Source: Mesorhizobium terrae
Lineage (GTDB): Bacteria > Pseudomonadota > Alphaproteobacteria > Rhizobiales > Rhizobiaceae
Length of the DNA stretch: 64,000 bases
Assembly: GCF_008727715.1 (NCBI RefSeq)
Contig: NZ_CP044218.1
Coordinates: 930,001-994,000 of the forward strand
Direction: 5' to 3'
Both the position numbers and the translations under genes were made by a program. Positions 9,045 to 19,121 of this stretch are shown here, piece after piece. Below the pieces are notes generated by a model. The model had not been told where the DNA came from. It saw only the letters and a program-made list of their open reading frames with translations, and ran no database searches. Position 1 is the stretch's first letter; each line of letters opens with the position of its first letter.

Positions 9045-10517
9045 ATGACAAGGCAGATCATCCCCGTCGACCCGTTCGACTTCATCATTTTCGGCGGCAC
9101 GGGCGACCTTTCCGAGCGCAAGCTGTTGCCGGCGCTCTATTATCGCCAGCGCGACCATCAGTTTTCCGAGCCGACCCGCATCATCGGCACCTCGCGCACC
9201 AAGATGAGCGACGAGGAATTCCGCACCTTCGCCCGCAAGGCCATCGCCAGCCATGTCGCCGCCGCCGATGTCGACGAGAAGGAGCTGGAGAAGTTCCTGG
9301 CACGGCTTTCCTATGTGCCGGCCGACGCCACCACCGGCACCGGTTTCGACGCGCTGAAGAAGGCGATCGGCGCCTCCACGGCGATCCGCGCCTTCTACAT
9401 GGCCGTGTCGCCGTCGCTGTTCGGTTCCATTTCCGACCAGCTCAAGAAACATGAGTTGATCACGCCGGCTTCCCGCATCGTTGTGGAAAAGCCGATCGGC
9501 CGCGACCTCGCTTCGGCGCAGGCGCTGAACGATCTGGTCGGCGACGATTTCCACGAAAGCCAGATCTTCCGCATCGACCATTATCTCGGCAAGGAGACGG
9601 TGCAGAACCTGATGGCGCTGCGCTTTGCCAACGCGCTCTACGAGCCGTTGTGGAATTCGGCGCATATCGACCATGTGCAGATCACGGTCGCCGAAACCGT
9701 CGGCCTGGAAGACCGCGTCACCTATTACGACAAGGCCGGCGCCCTGCGCGACATGGTGCAGAACCACATGCTGCAGCTGCTGTGCCTCGTCGCCATGGAA
9801 GCGCCGTCGTCGATGGATGCGGATGCCGTGCGCGACGAGAAACTCAAGGTGCTGCGTGCATTGAAGCGCATCAATGGCACCGAGGCGCCGAAACACACGG
9901 TGCGCGGCCAGTATCGCGCGGGCGCTTCCGCCGGCGGGCCGGTCAAGGGTTACGTCGAGGAACTCGGCTCGGAGAGCAACACCGAAACCTTCGTCGCCAT
10001 CAAGGCCGAGATCGCCAACTGGCGCTGGGCCGGCGTGCCTTTCTACCTGCGCACCGGCAAACGGCTGGCGGCGCGCGTTTCCGAGATCGTCATCGAGTTC
10101 AAGCCGATCCCGCACTCGATCTTCAACGGCGACAGCGCCGGGCCGATCTTCGCCAACCAGCTGGTCATCCGCCTGCAGCCGGACGAAGGCGTCAAACAAT
10201 ACATCATGATCAAGGACCCGGGCCCGGGCGGCATGCGGCTGCGCCAGATTTCGCTCGACATGAGCTTCGCGCAGCAGTTCCAAAGCCGCGCGCCGGACGC
10301 CTATGAGCGCCTGATCATGGACGTGATCCGCGGCAACCAGACGCTGTTCATGCGCCGCGACGAGGTCGAGGCGGCATGGAAGTGGATCGACCCGATCCAG
10401 AACGCCTGGGAAAACGCCAAGCAGGACGCCCAGGGTTATACCGCCGGCACCTGGGGACCGTCGGCCTCGATCGCGCTGATCGAGCGCGACGGCCGCACCT
10501 GGCACGAGAGCAACTGA
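9045..10517 (+). CDS. zwf: Glucose-6-phosphate 1-dehydrogenase
   Basis: A 490-residue enzyme oxidising glucose 6-phosphate to 6-phosphogluconolactone, the entry step of the Entner-Doudoroff and pentose phosphate routes. Residues 17-28 hold the nucleotide-binding loop GGTGDLSERKLL, and the active-site signature RIDHYLGKE is near residue 176. Length is typical. It is the first gene of the plus-strand unit zwf-pgl-edd; only five bases separate its stop from the pgl start. Confidence 0.97.
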   Translation: MTRQIIPVDPFDFIIFGGTGDLSERKLLPALYYRQRDHQFSEPTRIIGTSRTKMSDEEFRTFARKAIASHVAAADVDEKELEKFLARLSYVPADATTGTGFDALKKAIGASTAIRAFYMAVSPSLFGSISDQLKKHELITPASRIVVEKPIGRDLASAQALNDLVGDDFHESQIFRIDHYLGKETVQNLMALRFANALYEPLWNSAHIDHVQITVAETVGLEDRVTYYDKAGALRDMVQNHMLQLLCLVAMEAPSSMDADAVRDEKLKVLRALKRINGTEAPKHTVRGQYRAGASAGGPVKGYVEELGSESNTETFVAIKAEIANWRWAGVPFYLRTGKRLAARVSEIVIEFKPIPHSIFNGDSAGPIFANQLVIRLQPDEGVKQYIMIKDPGPGGMRLRQISLDMSFAQQFQSRAPDAYERLIMDVIRGNQTLFMRRDEVEAAWKWIDPIQNAWENAKQDAQGYTAGTWGPSASIALIERDGRTWHESN

Positions 10518-10522
10518 TAGCC

Positions 10523-11215
10523 ATGGCTTACCATTGGAACGAATTCGACGACCGCGCGGCCCTGGCTTTCGCGCTTTCCGGCAAGGTTGCCGCCCTGCTC
10601 GCCCGGTCGGTCGAACGGCGTGGCACCGCCTTGCTGGCCGTTTCCGGCGGCACGACGCCGGCGAAGTTCTTCGCCGCACTGTCGCGGGAACAGATCGCCT
10701 GGAACAAGGTCATCGTGACGCTGATCGACGAACGCTTCGTGCCGGCCTCCTCGCCGCGCTCGAATGCCGGGCTGGTGGCGGCGAACCTCTTGCAGAACGC
10801 GGCAGCCGCCGCGCGTTTCGTGCCGCTCTATCATGAGGCGGCCAGCATCGAGGATGCCGCGCGTGCCGACAATGAGGAGCTGAAGGCGCTGCCCTGGCCG
10901 CTCGACGTCGCCATTCTCGGCATGGGCGGCGATGGCCATACCGCATCCTTCTTCCCCGACGCCGACACGCTGCCGACGCTGCTCGATCCCGCCTCGCCGC
11001 GCATCGTGCTGCCGGTGCATGCGGTGAGCGCCGGCGAGCCGAGGCTGACGCTTTCGGCGGCGCGCATCCTGGAAGCGGATTTCGTCGCCGTGCACATCGA
11101 GGGCGCCGAAAAGCGCGCTGCCTTCGACGAGGCGATGGGACCCGGCCCGAAAAAGCCGATCCGCGCGGTGCTCGACGCCGCCCCCGTGCCCGCGGAGATC
11201 TACTGGGCGCCGTAA
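10523..11215 (+). CDS. pgl: 6-phosphogluconolactonase
   Basis: A 230-residue protein of the glucosamine-6-phosphate isomerase / DevB fold that hydrolyses 6-phosphogluconolactone. ATG 10523 is chosen because it follows the zwf stop directly and gives the standard N-terminus; the frame is open further upstream inside zwf. Motifs include [27 protein letters not shown] and [17 protein letters not shown], which match the family. It sits between zwf and edd. Confidence 0.95.
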   Translation: MAYHWNEFDDRAALAFALSGKVAALLARSVERRGTALLAVSGGTTPAKFFAALSREQIAWNKVIVTLIDERFVPASSPRSNAGLVAANLLQNAAAAARFVPLYHEAASIEDAARADNEELKALPWPLDVAILGMGGDGHTASFFPDADTLPTLLDPASPRIVLPVHAVSAGEPRLTLSAARILEADFVAVHIEGAEKRAAFDEAMGPGPKKPIRAVLDAAPVPAEIYWAP

Positions 11216-11286
11216 GCAGCCAAGCCGTCGGTCCCGGCCGGAGGGAGGCCGCGCTCCGGGACCTCGTTCGAACAGGATTGAACGCC

Positions 11287-13104
11287 ATGACCGCCAGGAA
11301 AGACATCGAAGCCATCACCCAGCGGATTCGCGAGCGCTCGCGCGCCAGCCGCGACATCTATCTTAGCCGCATCGGCGAAGCCTCCGGCCGCGCCGCCAAC
11401 CGGGCCGTGCTGTCCTGCGGCAACCTTGCCCACGGCTTTGCCGTCTGCAGCCCTTCGGAAAAGGTGGCGCTCGGCGCCGACCGCGTGCCGAACCTCGGCA
11501 TCATCACCTCCTACAACGACATGCTGTCGGCGCATCAGCCGTTCGAGACCTTCCCGCAGCTGATCAAGCAGGCGGCGGCGGAAGCCGGCGGCATCGCGCA
11601 GGTGGCGGGTGGCGTGCCGGCGATGTGCGACGGCGTCACCCAGGGCCAGCCCGGCATGGAACTGTCGCTGTTCTCGCGCGACGTCATCGCCATGGCGGCG
11701 GCCATCGGGCTTTCGCACAACATGTTCGACGCCGCCGTCTATCTCGGCGTCTGCGACAAGATCGTGCCGGGGCTGGTGATCGCGGCACTCACCTTCGGCC
11801 ATCTGCCGGCGGTGTTCATTCCCGCCGGGCCGATGACCTCCGGCATTCCCAATGACGAGAAGGCGCGCGTGCGCCAGCTCTACGCCGAGGGCAAATGCGG
11901 CCGCGCCGAACTGCTCGAAGCCGAATCCAAATCCTATCACGGCCCCGGCACCTGCACCTTCTACGGCACCGCCAACTCCAACCAGATGCTGATGGAGATC
12001 ATGGGCCTGCACACGCCGGGCGCTTCCTTCGTCAATCCCGGCACGCCGCTGCGCGACGCGCTGACCCGCGAAGCCGCCAAGCGCGCGCTCAGCCTCACCG
12101 CCATGGGCAATGCCTATACGCCGGTCGGGCGCATGATCGACGAGCGCTCCTTCGTCAACGGCGTCGTCGGCCTGCACGCCACCGGCGGCTCGACCAACCA
12201 CACCATCCATCTGATCGCGATGGCGGCGGCGGCCGGCATCAAGCTGACCTGGCAGGATATTTCCGATCTCTCGGAAGCCGTGCCGCTTTTGGCGCGCGTC
12301 TATCCGAACGGGCTCTCCGACGTGAACCATTTCCACGCCGCTGGCGGTCTTGGCTTCATGATCCGCGAGTTGCTCGACGCCGGCCTGCTGCACGAGGACG
12401 TGCAGACGGTGTGGGGCGAGGGCCTGCGTCCCTATGCGGTCGAGGCCAAGCTTGGCGCCGACGGCCAGGTGGTGCGCGAGGCGGCGCCCGCAACAAGCGG
12501 CGACGCAAAGGTGCTTGCGCCGGTGAAGCAGGCTTTCCAGCCGACCGGCGGCCTCAAGGTGCTGAGCGGCAATCTCGGCCACGCCATCATCAAGACCTCG
12601 GCGGTGAAGCCGGAGCGGCGCGTCATCGAGGCGCCGGCGAAAGTGTTCCACAGCCAGCAGGGGCTGAGCGATGCCTTCAAGGCCGGCGAACTGACCGGCG
12701 ATTTCATCGCCGTCATCCGCTTCCAGGGGCCGAAGGCCAATGGCATGCCGGAACTGCACAAGCTGACGACGGTGCTGGGCATCCTGCAGGATCGCGGCCA
12801 GCGCGTGGCGCTGGTGACCGACGGGCGCATGTCGGGTGCCTCCGGCAAGGTGCCGGCGGCGATCCATGTGACGCCGGAAGCGCTGGAAGACGGTCCGATC
12901 GCGCGCGTGCACGATGGCGACATCGTCCGTCTCGACGCCGATGCCGGCACGCTGGAAGTGCTGGTGGAGGCCGGTGAATTCGCGGTGCGGCCGGCCGCTT
13001 CAGCCGACCTGTCGGAGCACGAGTTCGGCCTCGGCCGCGAATTGTTTGCCGGCTTCCGCCAGATGGCCACCCGCGCCGACCATGGCGCCAGTGCATTTGG
13101 GTGA
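11287..13104 (+). CDS. edd: Phosphogluconate dehydratase
   Basis: 605 residues from ATG 11287, preceded by ACAGGA at a normal distance; an in-frame TTG lies nine bases earlier. This IlvD/Edd-family iron-sulfur dehydratase converts 6-phosphogluconate to 2-keto-3-deoxy-6-phosphogluconate. [12 protein letters not shown] and [15 protein letters not shown] are the two classical Edd/IlvD signatures, and the ending is that of Edd rather than IlvD. It completes zwf-pgl-edd. The aldolase gene eda is not in the window. Confidence 0.96.
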   Translation: MTARKDIEAITQRIRERSRASRDIYLSRIGEASGRAANRAVLSCGNLAHGFAVCSPSEKVALGADRVPNLGIITSYNDMLSAHQPFETFPQLIKQAAAEAGGIAQVAGGVPAMCDGVTQGQPGMELSLFSRDVIAMAAAIGLSHNMFDAAVYLGVCDKIVPGLVIAALTFGHLPAVFIPAGPMTSGIPNDEKARVRQLYAEGKCGRAELLEAESKSYHGPGTCTFYGTANSNQMLMEIMGLHTPGASFVNPGTPLRDALTREAAKRALSLTAMGNAYTPVGRMIDERSFVNGVVGLHATGGSTNHTIHLIAMAAAAGIKLTWQDISDLSEAVPLLARVYPNGLSDVNHFHAAGGLGFMIRELLDAGLLHEDVQTVWGEGLRPYAVEAKLGADGQVVREAAPATSGDAKVLAPVKQAFQPTGGLKVLSGNLGHAIIKTSAVKPERRVIEAPAKVFHSQQGLSDAFKAGELTGDFIAVIRFQGPKANGMPELHKLTTVLGILQDRGQRVALVTDGRMSGASGKVPAAIHVTPEALEDGPIARVHDGDIVRLDADAGTLEVLVEAGEFAVRPAASADLSEHEFGLGRELFAGFRQMATRADHGASAFG

Positions 13105-13121
13105 GTTAGGCGGCGCCTCTT

Positions 13122-13139
13122 TCTCCCCTTGCGGGGAGA
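13122..13139. terminator. Probable bidirectional terminator hairpin
   Basis: TCTCCCC-TTGC-GGGGAGA forms a perfect 7-bp stem in the 53-bp gap between the convergent ends of edd and the vWA gene. It also resembles the core of the RIME-like modules, so it may be a repeat fragment acting as a terminator. Confidence 0.55.
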
Positions 13140-13157
13140 TAGAGGCCAAGCCCGTCC

Positions 13158-14852
13158 CTACTGCACAGTGATCTCGGTGCGGCCGCCGGGCTTCACCGTC
13201 ACCGGCATCTCCTTCGAACCGCCGTCGTCGGGCAGGTTGCGCACGACGATGTAATCGCCGGCCGGCACCGCCTCCTGGCGCTTGTCGCCGTAATCCAGCC
13301 CCAACGACTTGCGGTTGCCCTGCGCATCCCTGGCGAACAGTTCCGTCGTGTCGGCACCCGGCGCGCTGATGATAAGAACGCCGGCATTGAGATTGATCTT
13401 GATATTGTTGGCCTCGCCCACCTTGACGGTGAAAGGCTGCTCGGCGCTGGCGAGGTCGGCGTTGGCGATGGCGACATAGTCGGCGGGCGGCAGGTCGAAT
13501 TTCGCGCCGGCGCCATAGGCGCGCTCGATGTCCTCGCGCGAACCGTCGGCCTTCTTCTCGGCCTTGACGATCCGGAACGAGACGGCGTTGCCGTCCACCT
13601 TGTCGCCACCCTCGGCGTAATAGGCATTGAGCGTCGCCCTGCCGACGCCGACGATGATGTCCTTGTCGAGCGTCTGGCCGGCGGCGAGCTGCACGGTCTC
13701 CGTCTTCTTGCCGCTGCCGATCGAGACGGTCACCGTCTGCTCGCCAGCCGGCAGCACCAAGGTCGCGTCGCCATAGGTGGTGGCGCGATCGCCGGGATAG
13801 CTCACCTCGATATGGGCGACGGGATCGACCTCGGCGCCGGCGCTCGGGCGCGGATGGACGCGCAACGTGCCGGCATTAAGCACGAAGGCCGGTTTGTAGG
13901 TCTCGCCGGCAACGACCGTCAGCTTCTGCTCGGCCCGCGCTTCGCCAAGCCGCGCCACGACGACATAGGCGCCGGGCGCCAGCGTGCCGGCATAGTCGCC
14001 ATATTGCGTATCGAGATAGGAGCCGCGGCTGCCGTCGGCGCCGGCCTTGTAGATCTCCCAGATATTGCTGCCCTTCACCGGCGCGCCGCCCTGGGTGAGC
14101 GTCACCGTCGGCTGGAAGTTGACCCCGGGTTTCTGTGTCTCCGCCGGCGCCTGAGGTGCCGGCGTGGTCGCGGGTGTCGTCTCGGCAACGGCCGGGGCTG
14201 GGGCAGAGGTCGACGCCGGAGCGGGAGCGGGTGCCGCGACCGTTGCCGTCAGCGCCTCGCGCAATCCCTTCTCGTCGGAAGCCTGGATGTATTTGCCGCC
14301 GGTGGCCTCGGCCAGACAGGCGACCTCCCGGCCCTCATTGGCATTGAGGCCGAAACCGACGACATCAGCGACGAAACCGGTGCCGGCCGCCTTCAACTCC
14401 TTGCCGAGCGCGCAGGGATCGCCGCCGCAGCTCTCCAGCCCGTCGGTGATGACCACCACCTTGGACGTGCCTTCGGTGTAGCGCAACGCCTCGGCCGCCT
14501 GCTTGACGGCGGCGGCGAGCGGCGTCTTGCCGAGGAATTTCAGATTATCGGCCGCGCTCAGGATGGCGTTCGCCGTGCCCGCCGCCGGCGGTACGATCAG
14601 CTCGATGTCCTTGCAGCTCGCCTTGTCGCGGTGGCCATAGGCCATGAAGCCGATTTCCTTGTCGGCGGGCAAGGATTGCAGGACGCCGCGCAGCGACTGG
14701 CGGGCGATCTCCTGCTTGGGCTTGCCGTCGATCTGCCCCCACATCGAACCCGACGCGTCAAGGATGACGATGGTGCGATCGGCGGCGGCGGCGATTGCCG
14801 TCGACCATGAAAGCACGATCGCCGCGACGGCGACCCGCGCAAGAACAGGCAT
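13158..14852 (-). CDS. Secreted von Willebrand factor A domain protein
   Basis: 564 residues from the ATG at 14852, which gives a clean signal peptide (hydrophobic VAVAAIVLSWSTAIAAAA); an upstream ATG at 14882 would add ten residues. The vWA domain follows immediately, with the metal-site motif DASGSMW at about residues 32-38, a Thr in KTPLAAAV and the downstream Asp in VITDGLESCGG, so the MIDAS looks intact. After an Ala/Pro-rich linker, the C-terminal half consists of repeated beta-sandwich-like units (VTLTQGGAPVKGS, YVVVARLGEA, YIVVRNLPDDGG). It is likely a periplasmic or surface adhesion or assembly protein. The function is unknown. Confidence 0.85.
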   Translation of the reverse strand: MPVLARVAVAAIVLSWSTAIAAAADRTIVILDASGSMWGQIDGKPKQEIARQSLRGVLQSLPADKEIGFMAYGHRDKASCKDIELIVPPAAGTANAILSAADNLKFLGKTPLAAAVKQAAEALRYTEGTSKVVVITDGLESCGGDPCALGKELKAAGTGFVADVVGFGLNANEGREVACLAEATGGKYIQASDEKGLREALTATVAAPAPAPASTSAPAPAVAETTPATTPAPQAPAETQKPGVNFQPTVTLTQGGAPVKGSNIWEIYKAGADGSRGSYLDTQYGDYAGTLAPGAYVVVARLGEARAEQKLTVVAGETYKPAFVLNAGTLRVHPRPSAGAEVDPVAHIEVSYPGDRATTYGDATLVLPAGEQTVTVSIGSGKKTETVQLAAGQTLDKDIIVGVGRATLNAYYAEGGDKVDGNAVSFRIVKAEKKADGSREDIERAYGAGAKFDLPPADYVAIANADLASAEQPFTVKVGEANNIKINLNAGVLIISAPGADTTELFARDAQGNRKSLGLDYGDKRQEAVPAGDYIVVRNLPDDGGSKEMPVTVKPGGRTEITVQ

Positions 14853-14946
14853 CAGGCAAACTCCAGGAAGATTCGGGACCAATCGACAGGCATGGATGCG
14901 CGGAAGCTATGTGACCCGCGCCATCGTGGCAAGCGACGGACTGGCT

Positions 14947-15909
14947 TCAATAGGCGGTGCGGCGTTCCTCGCTCGGCGGGCGGCCGAACTGCAGCCGGTA
15001 GCTCTGGGCGAAATAGGAATGCGAGGTGAAGCCGGTGGCGATCGCCACGTCGAGGATCGGCATGTTGGTCTGGCGCAGCAATTCGCGCGCCCGCTCGAGT
15101 CTCAGCCGCATGTAATAGCGCCCCGGCGTCATGGTGAGATGCCGCAGGAACAGCCGCTCCACCTGCCTGACCGAGAGCCCGGCCGACTTGGCGAGCTGGA
15201 CCGCCGACAGGGGTTCGTCGAGATGATCGGCCATCAGTTCGACGATCTTGCGCAGCTTCTCCGACTTGCCGGTGAGATCGCGTTCGGGGCCGACACGCTG
15301 GCGGTCGCCGGCAGAGCGGATGCGCTCGTGCTGGAACTGGTTGGCGACCGCATTGGCGATGTTGGTGCCGAAATCGCCGCGCACGATCTCCAGCATCAGG
15401 TCGATCGAGGTCGTGCCGCCGGCCGACGTATAGCGCTTGCGGTCGATCTCGAAGACGTTGCCGGTGCATTCGATGTCAGGGAAACGCTCCATGAAACCGG
15501 CGCGATTTTCCCAATGGATGGTGCAGCGGTGGCCTTCCAGCTGGCCGGCCTCGGCCAGCACGAAGGAGCCCACCGACAGCGCGCCGAGCGCGCCGCCGCG
15601 CCGGCCCCAGGCGCGCAGGGCGCCGAGCACCTTCGACTTGCCGGGGAATTCGAGATTGAGTGCCACGCAGACGAACAGAATGTCGACCGCCGGAATGTCG
15701 GCAACCGAATAGTCGACCTTCAGCGGCAGGTCGTTGGAGGCGGTGACGGCATCGCCGTCCGGCGAAACGGTGGTCCAGGAATAGAAATCGCGGCCAACCA
15801 GACGGTTGGCCGAGCGGACGACATCGATCGCCGCCGCCACGGAAAACATTGGAAATTTGTCGACCAGCAGGAAGGCAAACCGCCTGCCGCCTTGAACGGC
15901 GTCCGCCAT
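14947..15909 (-). CDS. GlxA-family transcriptional regulator (DJ-1/PfpI-like domain plus AraC HTH)
   Basis: 320 residues from ATG 15909, chosen because the longer frame would run back into folD. An N-terminal DJ-1/PfpI-like domain (FAFLLVDKFPMFSVAAAIDVVRSAN) is followed by an AraC-type double helix-turn-helix ending in DVAIATGFTSHSYFAQSYRLQFGRPPSEERR. Relatives in rhizobia control catabolism of amines such as glycine betaine, choline or carnitine (GbdR/CdhR-like). Here it sits between folD and a vWA protein and no obvious target is adjacent, so its regulon is unknown. Confidence 0.85.
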   Translation of the reverse strand: MADAVQGGRRFAFLLVDKFPMFSVAAAIDVVRSANRLVGRDFYSWTTVSPDGDAVTASNDLPLKVDYSVADIPAVDILFVCVALNLEFPGKSKVLGALRAWGRRGGALGALSVGSFVLAEAGQLEGHRCTIHWENRAGFMERFPDIECTGNVFEIDRKRYTSAGGTTSIDLMLEIVRGDFGTNIANAVANQFQHERIRSAGDRQRVGPERDLTGKSEKLRKIVELMADHLDEPLSAVQLAKSAGLSVRQVERLFLRHLTMTPGRYYMRLRLERARELLRQTNMPILDVAIATGFTSHSYFAQSYRLQFGRPPSEERRTAY

Positions 15910-15970
15910 GATGGGCCGTTCTACAGGAACTGAAGGCGTCGGCAAAGCTGAGCTCTTTCGATGCGGGCGG

Positions 15971-16870
15971 TCAGAAGGATGGCCGGTCGAGGCCGGCGGC
16001 AAGATAGGCTGAAGTGACCGTGTTGGCCATCAGCATCGCAATGGTCATCGGCCCGACGCCGCCGGGAACCGGGGTGATGGCACCGGCGACCTGGGCCGCA
16101 CCCTCATAGGCGACATCGCCGACCAGCCGCGACTTGCCCGGCCCCTTGTCGGGCGCGGGGATGCGGTTGATGCCGACATCGATGACGGTGGCGCCCGGCT
16201 TGACCCAATCGCCCTTGACCATTTCCGGCCGACCGACGGCGGCGACCAGAATGTCGGCGGTGCGCGCCAGCGCCGGCAGGTCCTTGGTGCGGCTGTGCGC
16301 GACGGTGACCGTGCAATTGGCGGCGAGCAGCAGATTGGCCATCGGCTTGCCGACGATGTTGGAGCGGCCGACGACCACGGCGTTGAGACCGGACAGGTCC
16401 TTGCCGCGCACGCGCTCGATCAGGAGCATGGAGCCGGCCGGCGTGCAGGGCACGAAGGCGGTTTCCATCTCGCCGGCGCCCAGCTTGCCGACATTGACGA
16501 AATGGAAACCGTCGACATCCTTGTCCGGCGCGATGGCCTGGATGACCTTGCCGGCATCGATATGGCTGGGCAGCGGCAGCTGCACCAGGATGCCGTGGAT
16601 GGCGTGATCGGCGTTCATGTCGTGGATCAGGCCGAGCAGTTCGTCCTCGGTGGTGTCGGCGGGCAGCGTGTGCTGCACCGAATGAAATCCGCATTCCTTG
16701 GCCGTGCGCGACTTCGAGGAGACATAGACCTGGCTGGCCGGATCCTCGCCGACGATGACCACGGCAAGGCCGGGCCTGCTCGCCCCCTTGGCATGCAGCG
16801 CGCCGCTCAAAGTCTTGACCTTGCCGACCACTTCCTCGGCAACCTTCTTCCCGTCGATCACGTCAGCCAT
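15971..16870 (-). CDS. folD: Bifunctional methylenetetrahydrofolate dehydrogenase / methenyltetrahydrofolate cyclohydrolase
   Basis: A 299-residue cytosolic enzyme interconverting methylene-, methenyl- and 10-formyl-tetrahydrofolate. The substrate-side motif [13 protein letters not shown] carries the catalytic Lys; [10 protein letters not shown] and the Rossmann segment [15 protein letters not shown] follow, and the end [15 protein letters not shown] is diagnostic. Length is typical. It is apparently a single gene; the upstream region holds a short AT-rich stretch near 16903-16945. Confidence 0.97.
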   Translation of the reverse strand: MADVIDGKKVAEEVVGKVKTLSGALHAKGASRPGLAVVIVGEDPASQVYVSSKSRTAKECGFHSVQHTLPADTTEDELLGLIHDMNADHAIHGILVQLPLPSHIDAGKVIQAIAPDKDVDGFHFVNVGKLGAGEMETAFVPCTPAGSMLLIERVRGKDLSGLNAVVVGRSNIVGKPMANLLLAANCTVTVAHSRTKDLPALARTADILVAAVGRPEMVKGDWVKPGATVIDVGINRIPAPDKGPGKSRLVGDVAYEGAAQVAGAITPVPGGVGPMTIAMLMANTVTSAYLAAGLDRPSF

Positions 16871-17129
16871 GAAGCCACCCTGAAATCCAAATCACTCGCC
16901 ATGCTAAAGTATGCGGAGGGGAATTTTCACGAAAAATCGTTGGCGCAATCCCGTGCCAGCGCCGTCAAATGCCGTAAACTCGAAACCGATGTCGCAATCC
17001 TGTCCCATGCCGGCGCCGGACAGGCGAGCAACCATCGCGCCGCGCGACGACGGTTGCGAGGGCGACACGCGCCGCTCATTTTCCATAAGCTTCGGCGTCG
17101 ACGGCCGCGTCGATTGGTTACCGCGGCCG

Positions 17130-17960
17130 TCAGTCGGCTAGCCGCTGCCGCCTGGCCAGCATTTCCTTGCCGGTCAGCTTCTGGCGCATGACACGCCACA
17201 GGAACAGCGGATTGCCGACGACGTAGCGGCGCCAGAGCCGGCCCGGTTCGAGCATCAACCGGTAGACCCATTCGAGCCGCGCCCGACGCACCCATAGCGG
17301 CGCGCGCGGCATCGAGCCGCTCATGAAATCGAGCAACGCGCCGACGGCGAATGGCAGGGTGCAATGGCGCCCGTCGAGATTGCGGGAAATCCACAATTCC
17401 TGGCGCGGCACGCCCATGGCGACAAGCAGGATGTCCGGGCGCAATTCGGCAAGGTGGCGGACGATTTCCGGCTCCTGCGCCGGCGAGAAAAACCCGTCCT
17501 GCACGACGACGATGCGGTGTTGCGGCGCCATCTCCTGCAGCCGCTCGCAGGCGCCTTCGGCATTCTCGCGCGTGGCGCCCAGCAAGCCGACGGTCAGCGG
17601 TTCGTCGATTGCCCGCAAAAGTCCGGGCACCAGGTCGGTGCCGTTGAGATTGGCCGGAAACGGCGCGCCATAAAGCAGCTTGGAAGCGATATCGACGCCG
17701 ACGCCGTCCGGAAGGATCATGAAATCGTCCAGCGCATGGGCGAAGACCGGATCGACGCAGGCGGTGTTGGCATTGTGGGCGTTGAGGAAGGTGATCTTGG
17801 TGAAACGCTTCTCGCGCACCAGCCCGGTCAGAAGCGACAGCGCCTCTTCCCAACCGAGACTCGCGACCGGAATGCCCAAGATCGATTTTGTTTCACCCAC
17901 GCCGCTATTCCCGCCGGCCGGCATCTCCGCTGCCGTCCCCTTTATCGAGGCCTTCGCCAT
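17130..17960 (-). CDS. WecG/TagA/CpsF family glycosyltransferase
   Basis: 276 residues from the ATG at 17960; the frame continues upstream to 18062 but through tandem repeats with no better start. The family transfers N-acetylmannosamine, its uronic acid or a related sugar to a lipid-linked acceptor on the cytoplasmic face. Signatures are FLNAHNANTA, LPDGVGVDIASKLLYG and MGVPRQELWI. The C-terminal helix carries positive and aromatic residues (RLWRRYVVGNPLFLWRV), as in membrane-associated members. It stands alone here rather than in a polysaccharide cluster. The start region carries a 37-bp direct duplication. Confidence 0.85.
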   Translation of the reverse strand: MAKASIKGTAAEMPAGGNSGVGETKSILGIPVASLGWEEALSLLTGLVREKRFTKITFLNAHNANTACVDPVFAHALDDFMILPDGVGVDIASKLLYGAPFPANLNGTDLVPGLLRAIDEPLTVGLLGATRENAEGACERLQEMAPQHRIVVVQDGFFSPAQEPEIVRHLAELRPDILLVAMGVPRQELWISRNLDGRHCTLPFAVGALLDFMSGSMPRAPLWVRRARLEWVYRLMLEPGRLWRRYVVGNPLFLWRVMRQKLTGKEMLARRQRLAD

Positions 17961-18024
17961 GGTTCGCGCAGACACTCTATACCCCCGCCTTCGCAATGGT
18001 TCGCGCAGGCATCCTAGGCCCCTG
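17951..18024. repeat. 37-bp tandem duplication over the start of the glycosyltransferase gene
   Basis: Two adjacent 37-bp units (17951-17987 and 17988-18024) share CCTTCGC.ATGGTTCGCGCA and a similar remainder. A third copy starts at 18025 but decays after about 14 bases. Because the unit contains the initiation codon, the duplication places a second, imperfect copy of the translation start region upstream of the gene. Confidence 0.75.
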
Positions 18025-18300
18025 CCTTCGGCATGGGCACCGCCAGAGCCGGACGATGACACAAACAGGGCCGCATCACTACTTTCCTGGACCCAGCATT
18101 AACAAGGGACGGTGAAGCGATAATTAAGAATCGCCGCCGGTGCCGATGCCCCTTCACAGCGCCCATACGCGCGGGTTTTGGCCGAACCCGGCCATCGGGC
18201 CCTGCGGCTGGCACACACATTTCGGAAAATTGCGCCCTGGCGTCCGGTCTTTCCCCGCGCCGCGCGAGCGTCTATGGAAAGGCTTTCCGGGAAGCTTTTC
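18025..18300. other. Divergent upstream region of the glycosyltransferase gene and proC
   Basis: No gene seen. It holds the third partial 37-bp repeat and an AT-richer segment near 18095-18130 (AACAAGGGACGGTGAAGCGATAATTAAG in context) that could carry promoters in either direction. Confidence 0.4.
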
Positions 18301-19116
18301 ATGACCATCAAGCTCGTTCTGGCCGGTTGCGGCAATATGGGTTACGCCATGCTGGTCGGCTGGCTGAAATCGGCCAAGCTGAAACCGGCCGATGTGTTCG
18401 TGGTCGAACCGAACGAGGCCTTGCGGGCCCGCGCGGCAGCGCTGGGCTGTGCCGTGGCCGCCGATGCCGGCGACATTCCGTCCGCTTCCACCCCCGCCTT
18501 TGTTGTCCTTGCCGTGAAACCGCAAGTGATCCGCGAGGTGACGGAAGCCTACAAGCGGCTGGGCAATGGCGCGACCACCTTCGTCAGCGTTGCTGCCGGC
18601 ACGCCGGTCGCCACCTTCGCCGGCATTCTCGGCGAACGCACGCCGATCGTGCGCTGCATGCCCAACACGCCCGCCGCCATCGGCAAGGGCATGATGGTGG
18701 TGTTTTCCAACAGCCTGGTTTCCGAAGCGACACGCACCACTGTGGCCGATCTGCTCTCGGCCAGCGGCGCCGTCGCCACCATCGACGACGAGGGGCTGAT
18801 GGATGCGGTGACCGCGGTTTCGGGTTCCGGCCCGGCCTATATCTTCCACTTCATCGAGTGCCTGACGGCGGCCGCCGAACAGGCCGGCCTGCCGGCGGAA
18901 ACGGCCCGGCTGCTCGCCATGCAGACCGTCTATGGCGCCGCCTCGCTGGCGGCCGAAAGCAAGGAAGACCCCGGCCTTTTGCGCCAGCAGGTGACCAGCC
19001 CGAACGGCACCACGGCGGCGGCACTTGGCGTTTTGATGGGTGGCGACCGGCTGAAGACGCTTGTCACCGAGGCCGTGGAAGCGGCGCGGGCGAGGTCGGT
19101 CGAACTCGGCAAGTAG
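18301..19116 (+). CDS. proC: Pyrroline-5-carboxylate reductase
   Basis: 271 residues from ATG 18301, which puts the Rossmann motif GCGNMGYAML at the N-terminus; the frame is open upstream but nothing supports an earlier start. It catalyses the last step of proline synthesis with NAD(P)H. MPNTPAAIGKGM and SGSGPAYIFHFIECL are the family signatures, and the ending VTSPNGTTAAALGVL matches the ProC C-terminal motif. The stop is five bases from that of the convergent oxidoreductase gene. Confidence 0.95.
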   Translation: MTIKLVLAGCGNMGYAMLVGWLKSAKLKPADVFVVEPNEALRARAAALGCAVAADAGDIPSASTPAFVVLAVKPQVIREVTEAYKRLGNGATTFVSVAAGTPVATFAGILGERTPIVRCMPNTPAAIGKGMMVVFSNSLVSEATRTTVADLLSASGAVATIDDEGLMDAVTAVSGSGPAYIFHFIECLTAAAEQAGLPAETARLLAMQTVYGAASLAAESKEDPGLLRQQVTSPNGTTAAALGVLMGGDRLKTLVTEAVEAARARSVELGK

Positions 19117-19121
19117 AAAAA

